A stretch of 64,000 nt of DNA from Azospirillum canadense (GTDB taxonomy: Bacteria > Pseudomonadota > Alphaproteobacteria > Azospirillales > Azospirillaceae). Below the pieces are notes generated by a model. The model had not been told where the DNA came from and searched no databases. It worked only from the letters and a program-made list of their open reading frames with translations. The stretch lies in assembly GCF_025961225.1 (NCBI RefSeq), contig NZ_JAOQNG010000007.1, forward strand, positions 322,501 to 386,500, read 5' to 3'. Shown piece by piece: positions 39,861 to 49,130 of this stretch. Made by a program: the position numbers and the translations under genes. Position 1 is the stretch's first letter. Every line of letters starts with the position of its first letter.

Positions 39861-40756
39861 GCCATCACCTCGTGCAGGCGGAATTGGTAGCGGCCGAGTT
39901 TGCCGCCATAGTTGCCGGCGGTGACCGACACCACCCCGCCGGCCGCCCCCAACCCGACCACCGCACCGATGCCCGCCCGCATGGCGGCGGCGACCGCGTC
40001 CGCGCTCACCCCGTCGATCACCAGTTCCAGGATGGACTCCACCCCCTCCGGCACCAGCGACGCGGGCACCGTGCCCCGCAGGGTCGGGCAGAAGGCCGTG
40101 TTGGTGGAGGCGATCATCCCCTTGTACTTGCCTCCGATCTTGGAGCCGGAGCGGACCACCCCGCCGGGGAACGGCAGAATAGCGCCGGGCACCTCGCGGA
40201 TCGCCATGACCGCGGCCTGCGCCGCCGCCAGCCCGGCGCGGCGGTCGACCGCCAGCAGGATGAAATTGCCGCCGCCCACGCCCTCCACCACCGCGGTGGC
40301 CGCCTCGCACAGGAACTCCCCGTCCATGACCGGGACGCGCCAATAGCGCCGGTTGCCCACCCGCTTGGCGATCTGCCAGCCATCGCCGAAGTAGCGCAGC
40401 GCGTTGCCGAGCGGAATCGTCGGACCATCGTGCAGGCCCGCGTAGCAGGCCGACCCCGGCGAGGTCATCACGCACTGCCCGACGCGACGCCCCACCTGCT
40501 TCGCGAGTTCCGCCTTGTTCATCGCGAACAGCAGCACCGCGGCACCCGGCCGGGCGTCCGGCGTCTCGTCCGGCGGCAACAGCCGCTCCACCGCCGCCTC
40601 ACAGCCGCAGGCGATGACCGAGGTGGCGAAGCCCGTCATGCTGAGCACCGCCGCCTGCACCCAGGCCGGCGTGTCGGCGGTGATCACCAGCCGCGTGCCG
40701 AGCATGGGGAAGGCCTCGGCGAAGGTGTCGTCGATGTGGACGCCGTTCAGCCGCAT
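39857..40756 (-). CDS. fhcD: Formylmethanofuran:H4MPT formyltransferase FhcD
   Basis: This 299-residue Ftr homologue transfers the formyl group from formyl-H4MPT to the methylofuran-like cofactor within the Fhc complex. Motifs are HIDDTFAEAFPMLGTRLVI near 7, GRRVGQCVMTSPGSACYAGL near 92, LGNALRYFGDGWQ near 117, and GGKYKGMIASTNTAFCPTL near 208. It overlaps fhcA by TGATG and fhcC by ATGA, so the four subunits are translationally coupled. Confidence 0.96.
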   Translation of the reverse strand: MRLNGVHIDDTFAEAFPMLGTRLVITADTPAWVQAAVLSMTGFATSVIACGCEAAVERLLPPDETPDARPGAAVLLFAMNKAELAKQVGRRVGQCVMTSPGSACYAGLHDGPTIPLGNALRYFGDGWQIAKRVGNRRYWRVPVMDGEFLCEAATAVVEGVGGGNFILLAVDRRAGLAAAQAAVMAIREVPGAILPFPGGVVRSGSKIGGKYKGMIASTNTAFCPTLRGTVPASLVPEGVESILELVIDGVSADAVAAAMRAGIGAVVGLGAAGGVVSVTAGNYGGKLGRYQFRLHEVMA

Positions 40757-42417
40757 CAAAAAGCTCCCGGCGTGCACGCGTGGCGGACCAGGCCGTTTCC
40801 GCCGCGGATTTCCTCCTCCGCGATGCGGAAATGCGCCAGCCGCTGGCCCATGCGTTTGTCGAAGCGGCGGCCCATCCAGGCTTCGATCGTCGGGTCGTAG
40901 GCGGGCTCGACCACATGGGTGCGCCCCGCGCCCAGGGCAATCACCACGCCGTTGCGGACGATCAGCCGGCCGTCCTTGAAGACCAGGTCCGGCTTCTCGA
41001 ACATGGCGCGGCGGTCCGGCCGGTCGGTGTAGACGGTGATGTCCGCCGCCGCCCCCGGCCCAAGATGCCCACGGTCGGCCAGCCCGAGGATCCGCGCGGG
41101 TGCGGCGCGGGTCATGGTGGCGATCTCCCCCAGTGTGTATTCGCGCGTCAGAGAGCCGAGGATGGTGTGCTGCGGCAGGTCCGGATGAAGCTCGGCCATC
41201 CGGGCGAGGCGGTGGTCGCGGTCCATCAGCAGGCGGATCAGCTCCGGATAGCTGGTGAAGGGCGCACCGTTGGGGTGGTCGGTGGTCAGGAAGATGCGCC
41301 AGGGATCCTCGATCAGCAGGAACAGCTCCAGCCCGATGGCCCATTGCAGCGCGTTGACGAAGGCCTTGTCGCGGTAGCGGAAGGGCACGACGCCGCAGCC
41401 GGCGTCGCACTCGATGTCCATCATCACCCATTTCTTGGGGTGAGCGAGCCCGGCGTTGCCCATCTGCGCCATGGTGTCGGCCGACGCGGTCACCGTCTGG
41501 CCGAACATGATCTGCCCGACGTCCACGGAGATGTTCGGCCGGCGGTTGACCGCCTCCGCGATCCGCGCGGCGGCGGAGGAGAATTTCCGGTCGCCCTCCA
41601 CGCCGTAGGCGTGGAACTGCACGTGGGTGAGGTGGAGGCGCAGGCCCTCCACCGCCTCGATGCTGTCCAGCGTCGCCTCCGCGTTGCCCGGAACGCCCAG
41701 GTTGAAGCCGTGCAGGTGCAGCGGGTGCGGGATGCCGAGCCGATGCACTGCCGCCGCCAGCGCGGTGAGGATGCGGCGCGGCGTTATGGCGTGGAAGGGC
41801 CCGGCCTCGTCCACGTTCAGGCGGCGCTGGTTATACTTGAAGGCGTTGATGCCGCCGGGGTTCACCGCCTTGATGGCGAGGCTGCGGGTGGCGTTCAGCA
41901 TGCAGCCGACGTAATCGGCCACCGCCTCCTCCCCAGCGCCGGAGGCGAGAAGCTCCAGCAGCAGGTCGTCGTTGCCCAGCACGAGGTAGCCGCCGGTGTC
42001 GATCAGCGGGATGTCCGCCATCTCCAAGTGCGCGTGGCGGGCGTTGCTGGGCAGCATCGCCGGCTCGAAGGCCGCGGTGTAGCCCATCTGGGCGTAGCGG
42101 CAGCCGGTGACGTGGGTGGAGGGGGTGGCGATGGCGCCCCCGCAGCCGCAAGGTTCTTCCGATGCAAGCGCCGCCGCGCGATGCTCCTCCGCCATCAGCA
42201 GCCGCGCGATGTTGACCTTCCCGCCAGCGATGTGGCTGTGGATGTCGATGGCCCCGGCCATCACCACCCGGCCGGTCAGGTCGTGGACCTCGTCCGGCGC
42301 GGCGCCGGGTCCCGGATCGGCGACGATCCGGCCGTCCTGGACGAACAGGTCGCCGACCGCGCTGTCGCGCCCGTTGGCCGGGTCGTAAATGCGCCCACCG
42401 GCGAGTTTCATCAGCAT
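40756..42417 (-). CDS. fhcA: Formyltransferase/hydrolase complex subunit FhcA
   Basis: The 553-residue amidohydrolase-fold subunit hydrolyses formyl-methylofuran to formate. Metal ligands are visible: HSHIAGG near 60, the His of HPLHLHGFNLGVPGN near 230, HLTHVQFHAYG near 260, and TDHPNGAPFTSYPELIRLLM near 380. The ATG at 42417 gives the family-like start MLMKLAGG; an internal ATG at 42411 overlaps the fhcB stop by TGATG and is a close alternative. Confidence 0.96.
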   Translation of the reverse strand: MLMKLAGGRIYDPANGRDSAVGDLFVQDGRIVADPGPGAAPDEVHDLTGRVVMAGAIDIHSHIAGGKVNIARLLMAEEHRAAALASEEPCGCGGAIATPSTHVTGCRYAQMGYTAAFEPAMLPSNARHAHLEMADIPLIDTGGYLVLGNDDLLLELLASGAGEEAVADYVGCMLNATRSLAIKAVNPGGINAFKYNQRRLNVDEAGPFHAITPRRILTALAAAVHRLGIPHPLHLHGFNLGVPGNAEATLDSIEAVEGLRLHLTHVQFHAYGVEGDRKFSSAAARIAEAVNRRPNISVDVGQIMFGQTVTASADTMAQMGNAGLAHPKKWVMMDIECDAGCGVVPFRYRDKAFVNALQWAIGLELFLLIEDPWRIFLTTDHPNGAPFTSYPELIRLLMDRDHRLARMAELHPDLPQHTILGSLTREYTLGEIATMTRAAPARILGLADRGHLGPGAAADITVYTDRPDRRAMFEKPDLVFKDGRLIVRNGVVIALGAGRTHVVEPAYDPTIEAWMGRRFDKRMGQRLAHFRIAEEEIRGGNGLVRHACTPGAF

Positions 42418-43685
42418 GCGGCGGCCTCCTGCGGCAGCGCGGCGGTGATGGCCGTCAACACGGTCGCGACATCGGGCAAGCCGCGGTCGATCAGGCCCCG
42501 CGCGCGCAGCGCGACCACCGTGTCGCTGCGGAAGACATGGCCGGGATGGTCGATGCCCGGCGTGCCGACGGGGATGAAGACGGCCGGCTCAGTGGCAAAG
42601 GGGGTTCCCGGCGGGGCCAGGACGATGACCGGCTTGCCCGGCGGAAAGATTGGGACCTCCGGCCGGAAGGACGAAATCCACAGGACGGCGTCCGCCGTGT
42701 CCAGGTACCGGTCCCAGGCGAAGCGGTAGGGATCGTGCAGCGGCGCCCCTCCGCCGAGCGAAGCGCGCAGCGGAACCCCGAGTTGCCACGTGCAGACCTG
42801 GTTGGCGCCGACCACGTTGTCGTGCCCGGCAAGCGGCAGGCCGGCGCAGCGGGTGTGCCGGTTGACGTCGTGGACGAGGCGGACCAGCCGCTCCACCGTC
42901 AGGTCGGCGTGCGGCGCTTGGAAGGCGGAGGCCGCCCAGGCCACCACGGCGTAGCGCGCCTTCAGCAGCCGCTCCGCCAGCGCAGCGATGTCTGCCGCCG
43001 GGATGCCCGCTGCGCCGACCGCGCGGGAGGGATCGGGCAGCGCCGCCGTCAACGCCGCCGCCACGTCCCCGATCCGCGCGGGGTCGCCGGGCAGGACCGT
43101 GACGGGAAGATTCACCAGCGCAGCCCGCGGCGAGTCCAGCGGTTCGCCGCACAGGAACACCACCTCCCGCGACGGCGGGTTCTGGAAGGCCGGGGTCGGC
43201 GCTACCCAGCGCTCGTAGAGGCGCGGGTGGAACGCCGCCGGGTCCGGCCCCGCCACCAGCAGCAGGTCGCAGCGGTTGCGCAATTCCGCCAGCGTCGTTG
43301 CGATCCAGCCCGTGCGTTGCAGCACCGCCAGATTGCGGTACAGCCCGTCGGACAAAGCGTGGTCGACCACCGCGCCCAGCCGCTGGGCCAGCGCCAGCGC
43401 CGCCCGCACCCCACCGACGTCGGTACCGAGCCCGGCGACCAGCGGCGCACCAGATCCACCCAGCGCCGTGGCCGCCGCGCGCGTCGCGTCTTGCAGCGGC
43501 ACGGGAGTTCCCGCCACGCGCGGCGGTTCGGCCGGCGGGGTGCGGGCGAAGCGGTCGCGCGCGATCGGGCAGTCGGTGGAGCGCACCGCCAGCCCGCCAG
43601 TCTCCGCCTCAACCGTGAGGTCGTCGCAGCCGAGGCCGCAGAAGGGGCACAGGACGTCTTGATGAATCGCCGGATTGCTCGCCAT
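42411..43685 (-). CDS. fhcB: Formyltransferase/hydrolase complex subunit FhcB
   Basis: The 424-residue subunit is related to FwdB of formylmethanofuran dehydrogenase but shorter, as in bacteria that use the complex as hydrolase, not as redox enzyme. It keeps CPFCGLGCDDL near residues 13-23 and STDCPIARDRF, then domains resembling molybdopterin oxidoreductases without obvious active-site Mo/W ligands. It is the first fhc gene, preceded by the PCD gene 10 bases upstream. Confidence 0.94.
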   Translation of the reverse strand: MASNPAIHQDVLCPFCGLGCDDLTVEAETGGLAVRSTDCPIARDRFARTPPAEPPRVAGTPVPLQDATRAAATALGGSGAPLVAGLGTDVGGVRAALALAQRLGAVVDHALSDGLYRNLAVLQRTGWIATTLAELRNRCDLLLVAGPDPAAFHPRLYERWVAPTPAFQNPPSREVVFLCGEPLDSPRAALVNLPVTVLPGDPARIGDVAAALTAALPDPSRAVGAAGIPAADIAALAERLLKARYAVVAWAASAFQAPHADLTVERLVRLVHDVNRHTRCAGLPLAGHDNVVGANQVCTWQLGVPLRASLGGGAPLHDPYRFAWDRYLDTADAVLWISSFRPEVPIFPPGKPVIVLAPPGTPFATEPAVFIPVGTPGIDHPGHVFRSDTVVALRARGLIDRGLPDVATVLTAITAALPQEAAAC

Positions 43686-43695
43686 AAGGGCGCCG

Positions 43696-44073
43696 TCAAT
43701 CGTACTTGATGTAGGCGAAGCGCATGTCGTCCTTGGGCGTGCCCTCCAGCGCGCCGCCCTCCTTGGCCGGCTGCCACTGCACGACCTCCTCGATCTTGCG
43801 GGCGAGTTCGAAGTCCTTGTCGGTGATGCCCTTGGCCGTGTGGGTCTTCAGCCGCACCTCGACCCAGGCGTAGGACACGGTCAGGTCCGGGTGGTGCCAC
43901 GCGGCCTCGGCCAGATGGCCGACCGTGTTGACCACCATCAGGGTGCCCTTCCAGCTGTTCGTCTTGTACTTCCGACGAATCCAGCCGTCCTCAAAACGCC
44001 AACGCGGCAATATTTGCTGCAGCCGCTCTGCGACTTCAGCATCGGAATAGGTGGATTCCTGAACCGCGGCCAT
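43696..44073 (-). CDS. 4a-hydroxytetrahydrobiopterin dehydratase-like protein
   Basis: The 125-residue protein has the pterin-4a-carbinolamine dehydratase signature HHPD at 60-63 within VGHLAEAAWHHPDLTVSYAWVE, and the ITDKDFELARKIEE helix. In animals and pseudomonads it dehydrates the hydroxypterin after aromatic hydroxylation. In H4MPT-using methylotrophs a PCD gene next to fhc is recurrent and its role there is unclear; action on a methanopterin derivative is a reasonable inference. It is first in the minus-strand block, divergent from the RFAP synthase gene. Confidence 0.88.
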   Translation of the reverse strand: MAAVQESTYSDAEVAERLQQILPRWRFEDGWIRRKYKTNSWKGTLMVVNTVGHLAEAAWHHPDLTVSYAWVEVRLKTHTAKGITDKDFELARKIEEVVQWQPAKEGGALEGTPKDDMRFAYIKYD

Positions 44074-44207
44074 GTCTTCCTCCCCGAAGTGACCGAACAG
44101 TCTTCACCCCGAAAGAGGTATATACTATTGGATCGGGGTGTTTTTTTGACACAAGATTATCATGATCGAAAAAACGACGCAACTTTCCTTGAACACATGA
44201 GGTTCTC

Positions 44208-45203
44208 ATGCCTCTTGGCGTCGACGATGTGGGGGAGGTGCGGGTCACGGCGCCCGCGCGGTTGCATCTGGGATTTCTCGACATGAACGGTGGCCTGGGG
44301 CGTCGCTTCGGCAGCCTCGGCCTGACGCTCGACGGAATGGCGACGACCGTCCGGGCCCGCCCGTCCGAACGCCTGCGCGCGGCCGGCCCGTCGGCGGAAC
44401 GTGCATTGAAGGCCGCGCGGGCGGTGTGCGACCGCTTCCGCTGGCCGGCCTGCGCCGAACTGACGGTGGAGGAGGCCATTCCGGAGCATGTCGGGCTGGG
44501 GTCCGGCACGCAGATGGGCTTGGCGGTCGGTACCGCGCTGGCACAGCTTTACGGGCGGCCCCTGCCCGTCCGCAAGCTCGCCGCGGAGCTTGAGCGCGGT
44601 GCGCGTTCCGGCATCGGGATCGGCGCCTTCGAGAAGGGCGGCGTGATCCTGGACGGCGGCCGGGGAGCGAGCGACGATCCACCACCCATCGTCGCACGCC
44701 TGCCCTTTCCGGAGTCCTGGCGCGTCCTGCTGATCCTGCACCGCGACGGCCAGGGGCTGCACGGCACCGCGGAAGTGCAGGCCTTCAAGACGCTGCCGCC
44801 CTTTCCGGCGGAGCGGGCCGGGCATCTGTGCCGCCTGATGGTCATGGCGGCCCTGCCGGCGCTGATCGACGGCGACGCCGACCGCTTCGGGCAGGCGGTG
44901 GGCGAGCTGCAACGCACGGTGGGCGACCATTTCGCCCCCGTCCAGGGCGGGCGCTTCACCAGCCCCGCGGTGGCCGACGCGCTGTCCTGGCTGGAGGCGG
45001 AGGGCATTCCCGGCGTCGGGCAAAGCTCGTGGGGACCGACCGGCTTCGCCATCGTCGGCGACGCCCGGCGCGCCGAGGCCCTGCTGGCGGAAGCTCGGCG
45101 CCGCTGGGCCGGTTCCCCGCTGGAGTTCCACCTGTTCCGCGGCCGCAACGACGGCGCGACCCTTGAGTCCGCCCTGCATCGGGCAACGCTGCGGGTCTCC
45201 TGA
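44208..45203 (+). CDS. Beta-ribofuranosylaminobenzene 5'-phosphate synthase (H4MPT)
   Basis: The 331-residue GHMP-superfamily enzyme condenses PRPP and 4-hydroxybenzoate (or pABA), the committed step of methanopterin synthesis. Motifs are VTAPARLHLGFLDMNGGLG near 13, EAIPEHVGLGSGTQMGLAVG near 90 (the GLGSGTQ loop), ARSGIGIGAFEKGGVILDGG near 125, and a C-terminal SSWGPTGFAIV. GAGGTTCTC precedes the ATG. It heads a plus-strand operon with mtdB and mch. Divergent promoter elements lie between it and the PCD gene. Confidence 0.94.
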   Translation: MPLGVDDVGEVRVTAPARLHLGFLDMNGGLGRRFGSLGLTLDGMATTVRARPSERLRAAGPSAERALKAARAVCDRFRWPACAELTVEEAIPEHVGLGSGTQMGLAVGTALAQLYGRPLPVRKLAAELERGARSGIGIGAFEKGGVILDGGRGASDDPPPIVARLPFPESWRVLLILHRDGQGLHGTAEVQAFKTLPPFPAERAGHLCRLMVMAALPALIDGDADRFGQAVGELQRTVGDHFAPVQGGRFTSPAVADALSWLEAEGIPGVGQSSWGPTGFAIVGDARRAEALLAEARRRWAGSPLEFHLFRGRNDGATLESALHRATLRVS

Positions 45204-45232
45204 ACCAACCCCACACGATAGGGAAGAGCACG

Positions 45233-46129
45233 ATGGCTGCACCCTACGTCCTGCACATGCTGACACCGCTGAAGCACGTCAGCGCCTTCGACGTCAACAT
45301 GGCGGCCGACGCCGGCATGGCGACCCTGTTCCCCTACACCGAGGTTGCGCCGGAGGAGGTCACCGGCATCACCCAGGACGCTATGTTTTCCCGCGATCCG
45401 GCCAACGCGGCGCGCACCGGGCTGTTCATCGGCGGACGGGACGCGCTGGTGGCGCTGGACATGATGGACGCGGCGCGCAAGGCGATGTTCCCGCCCTTCA
45501 CCATCTCCGTCATGGTCGACCCGTCCGGCGCCTTTACCACGGCCGGCGCCATGGTCGCCGTGGTCGAGCGCGCGTTGCGCCGCACCCGTCCAGAGGGGAT
45601 CAAAGGCCTGTCCGTGCAGGTCTATGGCGCCACCGGAGTGGTCGGCGGCACCGCCGCGGTCATCGCCGCCCTGGCCGGTGCGCGGGTCACGATGGTCAGC
45701 CACCGCGGCCTGTCCGGTGTGGAACCCAAGGCCGCCGAATTCCGCCGCCGCTTCGGCGTGGAACTTGCCTGCGCCGACGCCCCCGACGATGCAACCAAGG
45801 AAAAGCTGCTGACGGACGCGGAGGTCGTGTTCGCCTGCGGGCGCGCCGGGATGCAGATCCTGTCGGCGCGCAACCTCGCCGCGGCGGGGCGCCTGCTGGC
45901 GGCGGCGGACATCAATGCCGTCCCGCCATCGGGAATCGAGGGCGTCGCCGCCAAGGATGACGGCGCGCCGCTGCCCGGCGGGCGCGGGGTCGGCATCGGT
46001 GCGCTCGCGGTCGGCAACGTCAAGTTCCGGGTGCAGCACGCCCTGCTGAAGCGCCTCGCCGACGCGGACAAGGCCGTGTACCTGGACTTCCGCGATGCCT
46101 ACGATGCCGCCCGCCAGATCGCCGGCTGA
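45233..46129 (+). CDS. mtdB: Methylene-H4MPT dehydrogenase MtdB
   Basis: The 298-residue NAD(P)-dependent enzyme oxidises methylene-H4MPT to methenyl-H4MPT. Start MAAPYVLHMLTPLKHVSAFD, the TISVMVDPSGAFTTAGAMVA segment, and a dinucleotide-binding loop VYGATGVVGGTAAVIAAL near 125 match MtdB. GGGAAGAGCACG lies upstream. Its 3' end overlaps the ATP-grasp gene by 35 bases in another frame, a tighter packing than most neighbours. Confidence 0.95.
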   Translation: MAAPYVLHMLTPLKHVSAFDVNMAADAGMATLFPYTEVAPEEVTGITQDAMFSRDPANAARTGLFIGGRDALVALDMMDAARKAMFPPFTISVMVDPSGAFTTAGAMVAVVERALRRTRPEGIKGLSVQVYGATGVVGGTAAVIAALAGARVTMVSHRGLSGVEPKAAEFRRRFGVELACADAPDDATKEKLLTDAEVVFACGRAGMQILSARNLAAAGRLLAAADINAVPPSGIEGVAAKDDGAPLPGGRGVGIGALAVGNVKFRVQHALLKRLADADKAVYLDFRDAYDAARQIAG

Positions 46130-47249
46130 GGGACCGGACGTCGCCCCGGACGTCGTTGTCGTCGCCCTGTCGGCGCGTGCGCTGGCCGCCGCGGCGCGCC
46201 GGGCGGGCCGGCGCCCGGCGGCCATCGACCTGTTCGCCGACCATGACACCCGCCAGCTTGCGGAACCCTGCATCCGCCTGCCCTCCGACGCCCTGCGCCT
46301 GGACATTACCGCCCTGCTGGACGCCCTGGCGAGGCCGGAGTTACGCGGCCTGCCGCTGGTCTACGGCGCCGGGTTCGAGGAGGCTCCGGCCCTTCTGGCG
46401 CGCATCGCGGAAGACCGGCCGCTGTTCGGCAACCGCGCCGATGTGGTGGCGCGCGTGAAGGACCCGTTTCGCTTTGCTGAGACCCTGGACCGGCTGGGCA
46501 TTCCCCATCCCCCCGTCGCGCGGTCGCTGGGCGGCCCGCCAAGCAACCACCTGCTCAAGCGGATCGGAGGCAGCGGGGGCGGGCACATCGCGCCCGCATC
46601 GGCCGCGACAGCCCAACCGGGCTGGTACTTCCAGCGCCGCGTCAGCGGCCATGCGGTGTCGGTCCTCTTCCTCGCCGACGGTCGGCGGGCGGTCATTGTC
46701 GGGCTCAGCCGGCAGTGGTCCTCGCCGACCGCGGAAAGCCCCTACCGTTACGGTGGCGCCGCCGGGCCGTGGCGCTGTCCGAAGCGCATCGCCCAGGCCT
46801 TGGCCGACATGATGAACCGCCTCACCACAGCGTTCGGACTGGTCGGGCTGAACAGCGCGGACTTCCTGCTGAACGGACAGGGCTTTCACCTGTTGGAGAT
46901 CAATCCGCGGCCGGGGGCGACCATGGATGTCTTCGACCGCGACCCGATGCCGCCGCTGTTCACCTTGCACCTGGAGGCCTGCGCCGGCCGCCTCCCCGAC
47001 CGCTTGCCGGCGCTGCCGGACTGCCGGGCGGCGGAGGTGGTCTACGCCGACGCCCCCACCTCGATCGGCGCCGACCTGCGCTGGCCGGACTGGACCGCGG
47101 ATCGCCCCGTGACGCCCGCCGCACTCGCGGCTGGCCAGCCGGTCTGCACGGTGCTGGGCGACGGCGACGGCGTCCGCGCGGCACGGCGCCACGTCGAGCG
47201 GCGACGGCGGCAACTGGCCGCCTCCGCCATGATGGAGTTGCAAGCATGA
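46095..47249 (+). CDS. ATP-grasp protein of the H4MPT cluster
   Basis: The 384-residue protein has an N-terminal Rossmann-like domain and an ATP-grasp core: HLLKRIGGSGGGHIAPAS near 152 (phosphate-binding Lys/Gly loop) and LLEINPRPGATMDVF near 265 (metal-binding Glu/Asn). ATP-grasp proteins of this type are fixtures of methylotroph H4MPT clusters and form amide bonds between acids and amines; a glutamylation step on H4MPT or methylofuran is likely but not assigned. ATG at 46095 overlaps mtdB; ATG at 46104 is an alternative. ATGA overlap with mch follows. Confidence 0.88.
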   Translation: MPTMPPARSPAEGPDVAPDVVVVALSARALAAAARRAGRRPAAIDLFADHDTRQLAEPCIRLPSDALRLDITALLDALARPELRGLPLVYGAGFEEAPALLARIAEDRPLFGNRADVVARVKDPFRFAETLDRLGIPHPPVARSLGGPPSNHLLKRIGGSGGGHIAPASAATAQPGWYFQRRVSGHAVSVLFLADGRRAVIVGLSRQWSSPTAESPYRYGGAAGPWRCPKRIAQALADMMNRLTTAFGLVGLNSADFLLNGQGFHLLEINPRPGATMDVFDRDPMPPLFTLHLEACAGRLPDRLPALPDCRAAEVVYADAPTSIGADLRWPDWTADRPVTPAALAAGQPVCTVLGDGDGVRAARRHVERRRRQLAASAMMELQA

Positions 47250-48235
47250 CCACGGAAACGCCTTCCGACCAGCGCCCAAGCCTTGCGGAGCTTTCGTCGC
47301 CGCTGGTGGAGCGGCTGGTGGCCGATGCGGCGGTGCTGCGCCTCGGCATCCAGCGCGTCGGGGAGGCCTGCGTCATCGACGCCGGCATCCGCCATCCCGG
47401 CGGCCTGGAGGCCGGGCGGCGCATCGCGGAGCTGTGCATGGGCGGCCTCGGCCGGGTTGCGCTCGGCCCGGTGCCCGGCGTGCCGGCTTGGCCGTTCGGC
47501 GTCACGGTCCACAGCGCCCAGCCGGTGCTGGCGTGCCTCGGCAGCCAATACGCCGGGTGGAGCCTCAGCCATGGCAGCGGCAAGAGCGCCTTCTTCGCGC
47601 TGGGCTCCGGTCCCGGCCGCGCGCTGGCGCGGCAGGAGACGTTGTTCGACGAACTCGGCTACCAGGACACCGCCGACAGCGCCGCCTTCGTGCTGGAGGT
47701 GGGGACGGTGCCTCCGGCCGAGCTGGTCGCCCACATCGCGTCCACCTGCGGGATCGCCGCGGACCGTCTGACCCTGGTCCTCACCCCGACCCAGAGCCTC
47801 GCCGGTACCACCCAGGTGGTCGCCCGAGTGCTGGAGGTGGCGTTGCACAAGCTGCACGCCCTGGGCTTCCCGCTCGGCCACGTCGTCGACGGGATCGGCA
47901 TGGCGCCGCTGCCTCCGCCGGGCGGCGGATTCCTGACGGCCATGGGCCGCACCAACGACGCGATCCTCTACGGCGGCACGGTGCACCTGCACGTCACAGG
48001 CCCGGACGACGAGGCGGAGGATCTGGCCAAGCGCCTGCCCTCCTCCGCCTCGCGCGACCATGGGCAGCCCTTCGCGGAGGTCTTCGCGGCGGTGAAGGGC
48101 GACTTCTACGCCATCGACTCCATGCTGTTCAGCCCGGCGCGCGTGACCGTCACCGCCATCGACAGCGGACGCAGTTTCCAAGCGGGCGAGCTGACGCCCG
48201 ACCTTGTGGAGCGCTCGTTCCGCGATGTCCGGTGA
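47246..48235 (+). CDS. mch: Methenyl-H4MPT cyclohydrolase Mch
   Basis: The 329-residue enzyme hydrolyses methenyl-H4MPT to formyl-H4MPT. Landmarks are GRIAELCMGGLGRV-type start region, CLGSQYAGWSLSHGSGKSAFFALGSGPG (split) near 92-118, LVLTPTQSLAGTTQVVARVLE near 172, and FLTAMGRTNDAILYGG near 230. It links MtdB to FhcABCD. The start overlaps the preceding stop (ATGA), and its 3' end overlaps the next ligase gene by 11 bases. Confidence 0.95.
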   Translation: MTTETPSDQRPSLAELSSPLVERLVADAAVLRLGIQRVGEACVIDAGIRHPGGLEAGRRIAELCMGGLGRVALGPVPGVPAWPFGVTVHSAQPVLACLGSQYAGWSLSHGSGKSAFFALGSGPGRALARQETLFDELGYQDTADSAAFVLEVGTVPPAELVAHIASTCGIAADRLTLVLTPTQSLAGTTQVVARVLEVALHKLHALGFPLGHVVDGIGMAPLPPPGGGFLTAMGRTNDAILYGGTVHLHVTGPDDEAEDLAKRLPSSASRDHGQPFAEVFAAVKGDFYAIDSMLFSPARVTVTAIDSGRSFQAGELTPDLVERSFRDVR

Positions 48236-49130
48236 GCGCACCGCCCTGATCCTCACCGAACGGCCGGACTGGCACACGCCGCGCCTCGTCCGCGCCATCG
48301 AGGCGCGCGGCCTGCCCTGCCGTTGCGTCTCGCCGCGGCGCTGCGGGATCGCCGCCGGACATACCGCCACCGGGCTGCTGATCCCCGGCTTCGAGGACGA
48401 ACTGCCGGCCGGCGTGTTCGTCCGGGCGGTGGGCCAGGGCAGCTTCGAGCAGGTGACGCTGCGGCTCGGCGTCCTCCACGCGCTGCGCGACCTCGGCGTG
48501 CCAGTCTACAACGACGCGCGGGCCATTGAGCGCTGTGTGGACAAGAGCATGACGAGCTTTCTCCTCACCCGCGCCGGCCTGCCGACCCCGCCCGCGCTGG
48601 CCGCCCAGGACGCCGAGCCCGCCCGCCGCGTTCTGGAGCGCACACCCGACCAGGTGCTGAAGCCGCTGTTCGGCGCGCAGGGACGCGGCTTGCTGCGGCT
48701 GGACGGTCCGGAGGCTCTGCCCGACGCCGACAGCGTGGCCGGGGTCTACTACCTCCAGCCCTTCATCCCGCCGCGGACGGAGGGCGCGTGGCACGACCGG
48801 CGGGTGTTCGTGGCCGGCGGACGGGCGGTCGCCGCGATGACCCGGCACGGCAAGAGCTGGGTCACCAACGTCCACCAGGGTGCGGCGTGCGAGGCCGCCT
48901 CTGCCGACGACGAACCCGCCGACCTCGCCGTCCGCGCCGCGCGGGCGGTCGGGGCGGGCTACGCCGGGGTCGACCTGATCCAGGACCGGGCGGGACGCTG
49001 GCTGGTGCTGGAGGTCAACAGCATGCCAGCCTGGCAGGGATTGCAACGCGTCAGCGCGGTGGACATCGCCGACGCCCTGGCCGCCGACTTCGTGGAGCGG
49101 GTGAACACGCATGACCAGCCACGCAAATGA
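48225..49130 (+). CDS. RimK-like ATP-grasp ligase (MptN-type)
   Basis: The 301-residue ATP-grasp enzyme matches RimK-type glutamate ligases: NDARAIERCVDKSMTSFLL near 97, DQVLKPLFGAQGRGLLRL near 140, WVTNVHQGAACE near 210 and LVLEVNSMPAWQGL near 265. MptN adds L-glutamate to tetrahydrosarcinapterin/H4MPT. Methylotroph H4MPT clusters carry this homologue. Start at 48225 overlaps mch, and the stop overlaps the next gene. MptN activity is inferred. Confidence 0.88.
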   Translation: MSGERTALILTERPDWHTPRLVRAIEARGLPCRCVSPRRCGIAAGHTATGLLIPGFEDELPAGVFVRAVGQGSFEQVTLRLGVLHALRDLGVPVYNDARAIERCVDKSMTSFLLTRAGLPTPPALAAQDAEPARRVLERTPDQVLKPLFGAQGRGLLRLDGPEALPDADSVAGVYYLQPFIPPRTEGAWHDRRVFVAGGRAVAAMTRHGKSWVTNVHQGAACEAASADDEPADLAVRAARAVGAGYAGVDLIQDRAGRWLVLEVNSMPAWQGLQRVSAVDIADALAADFVERVNTHDQPRK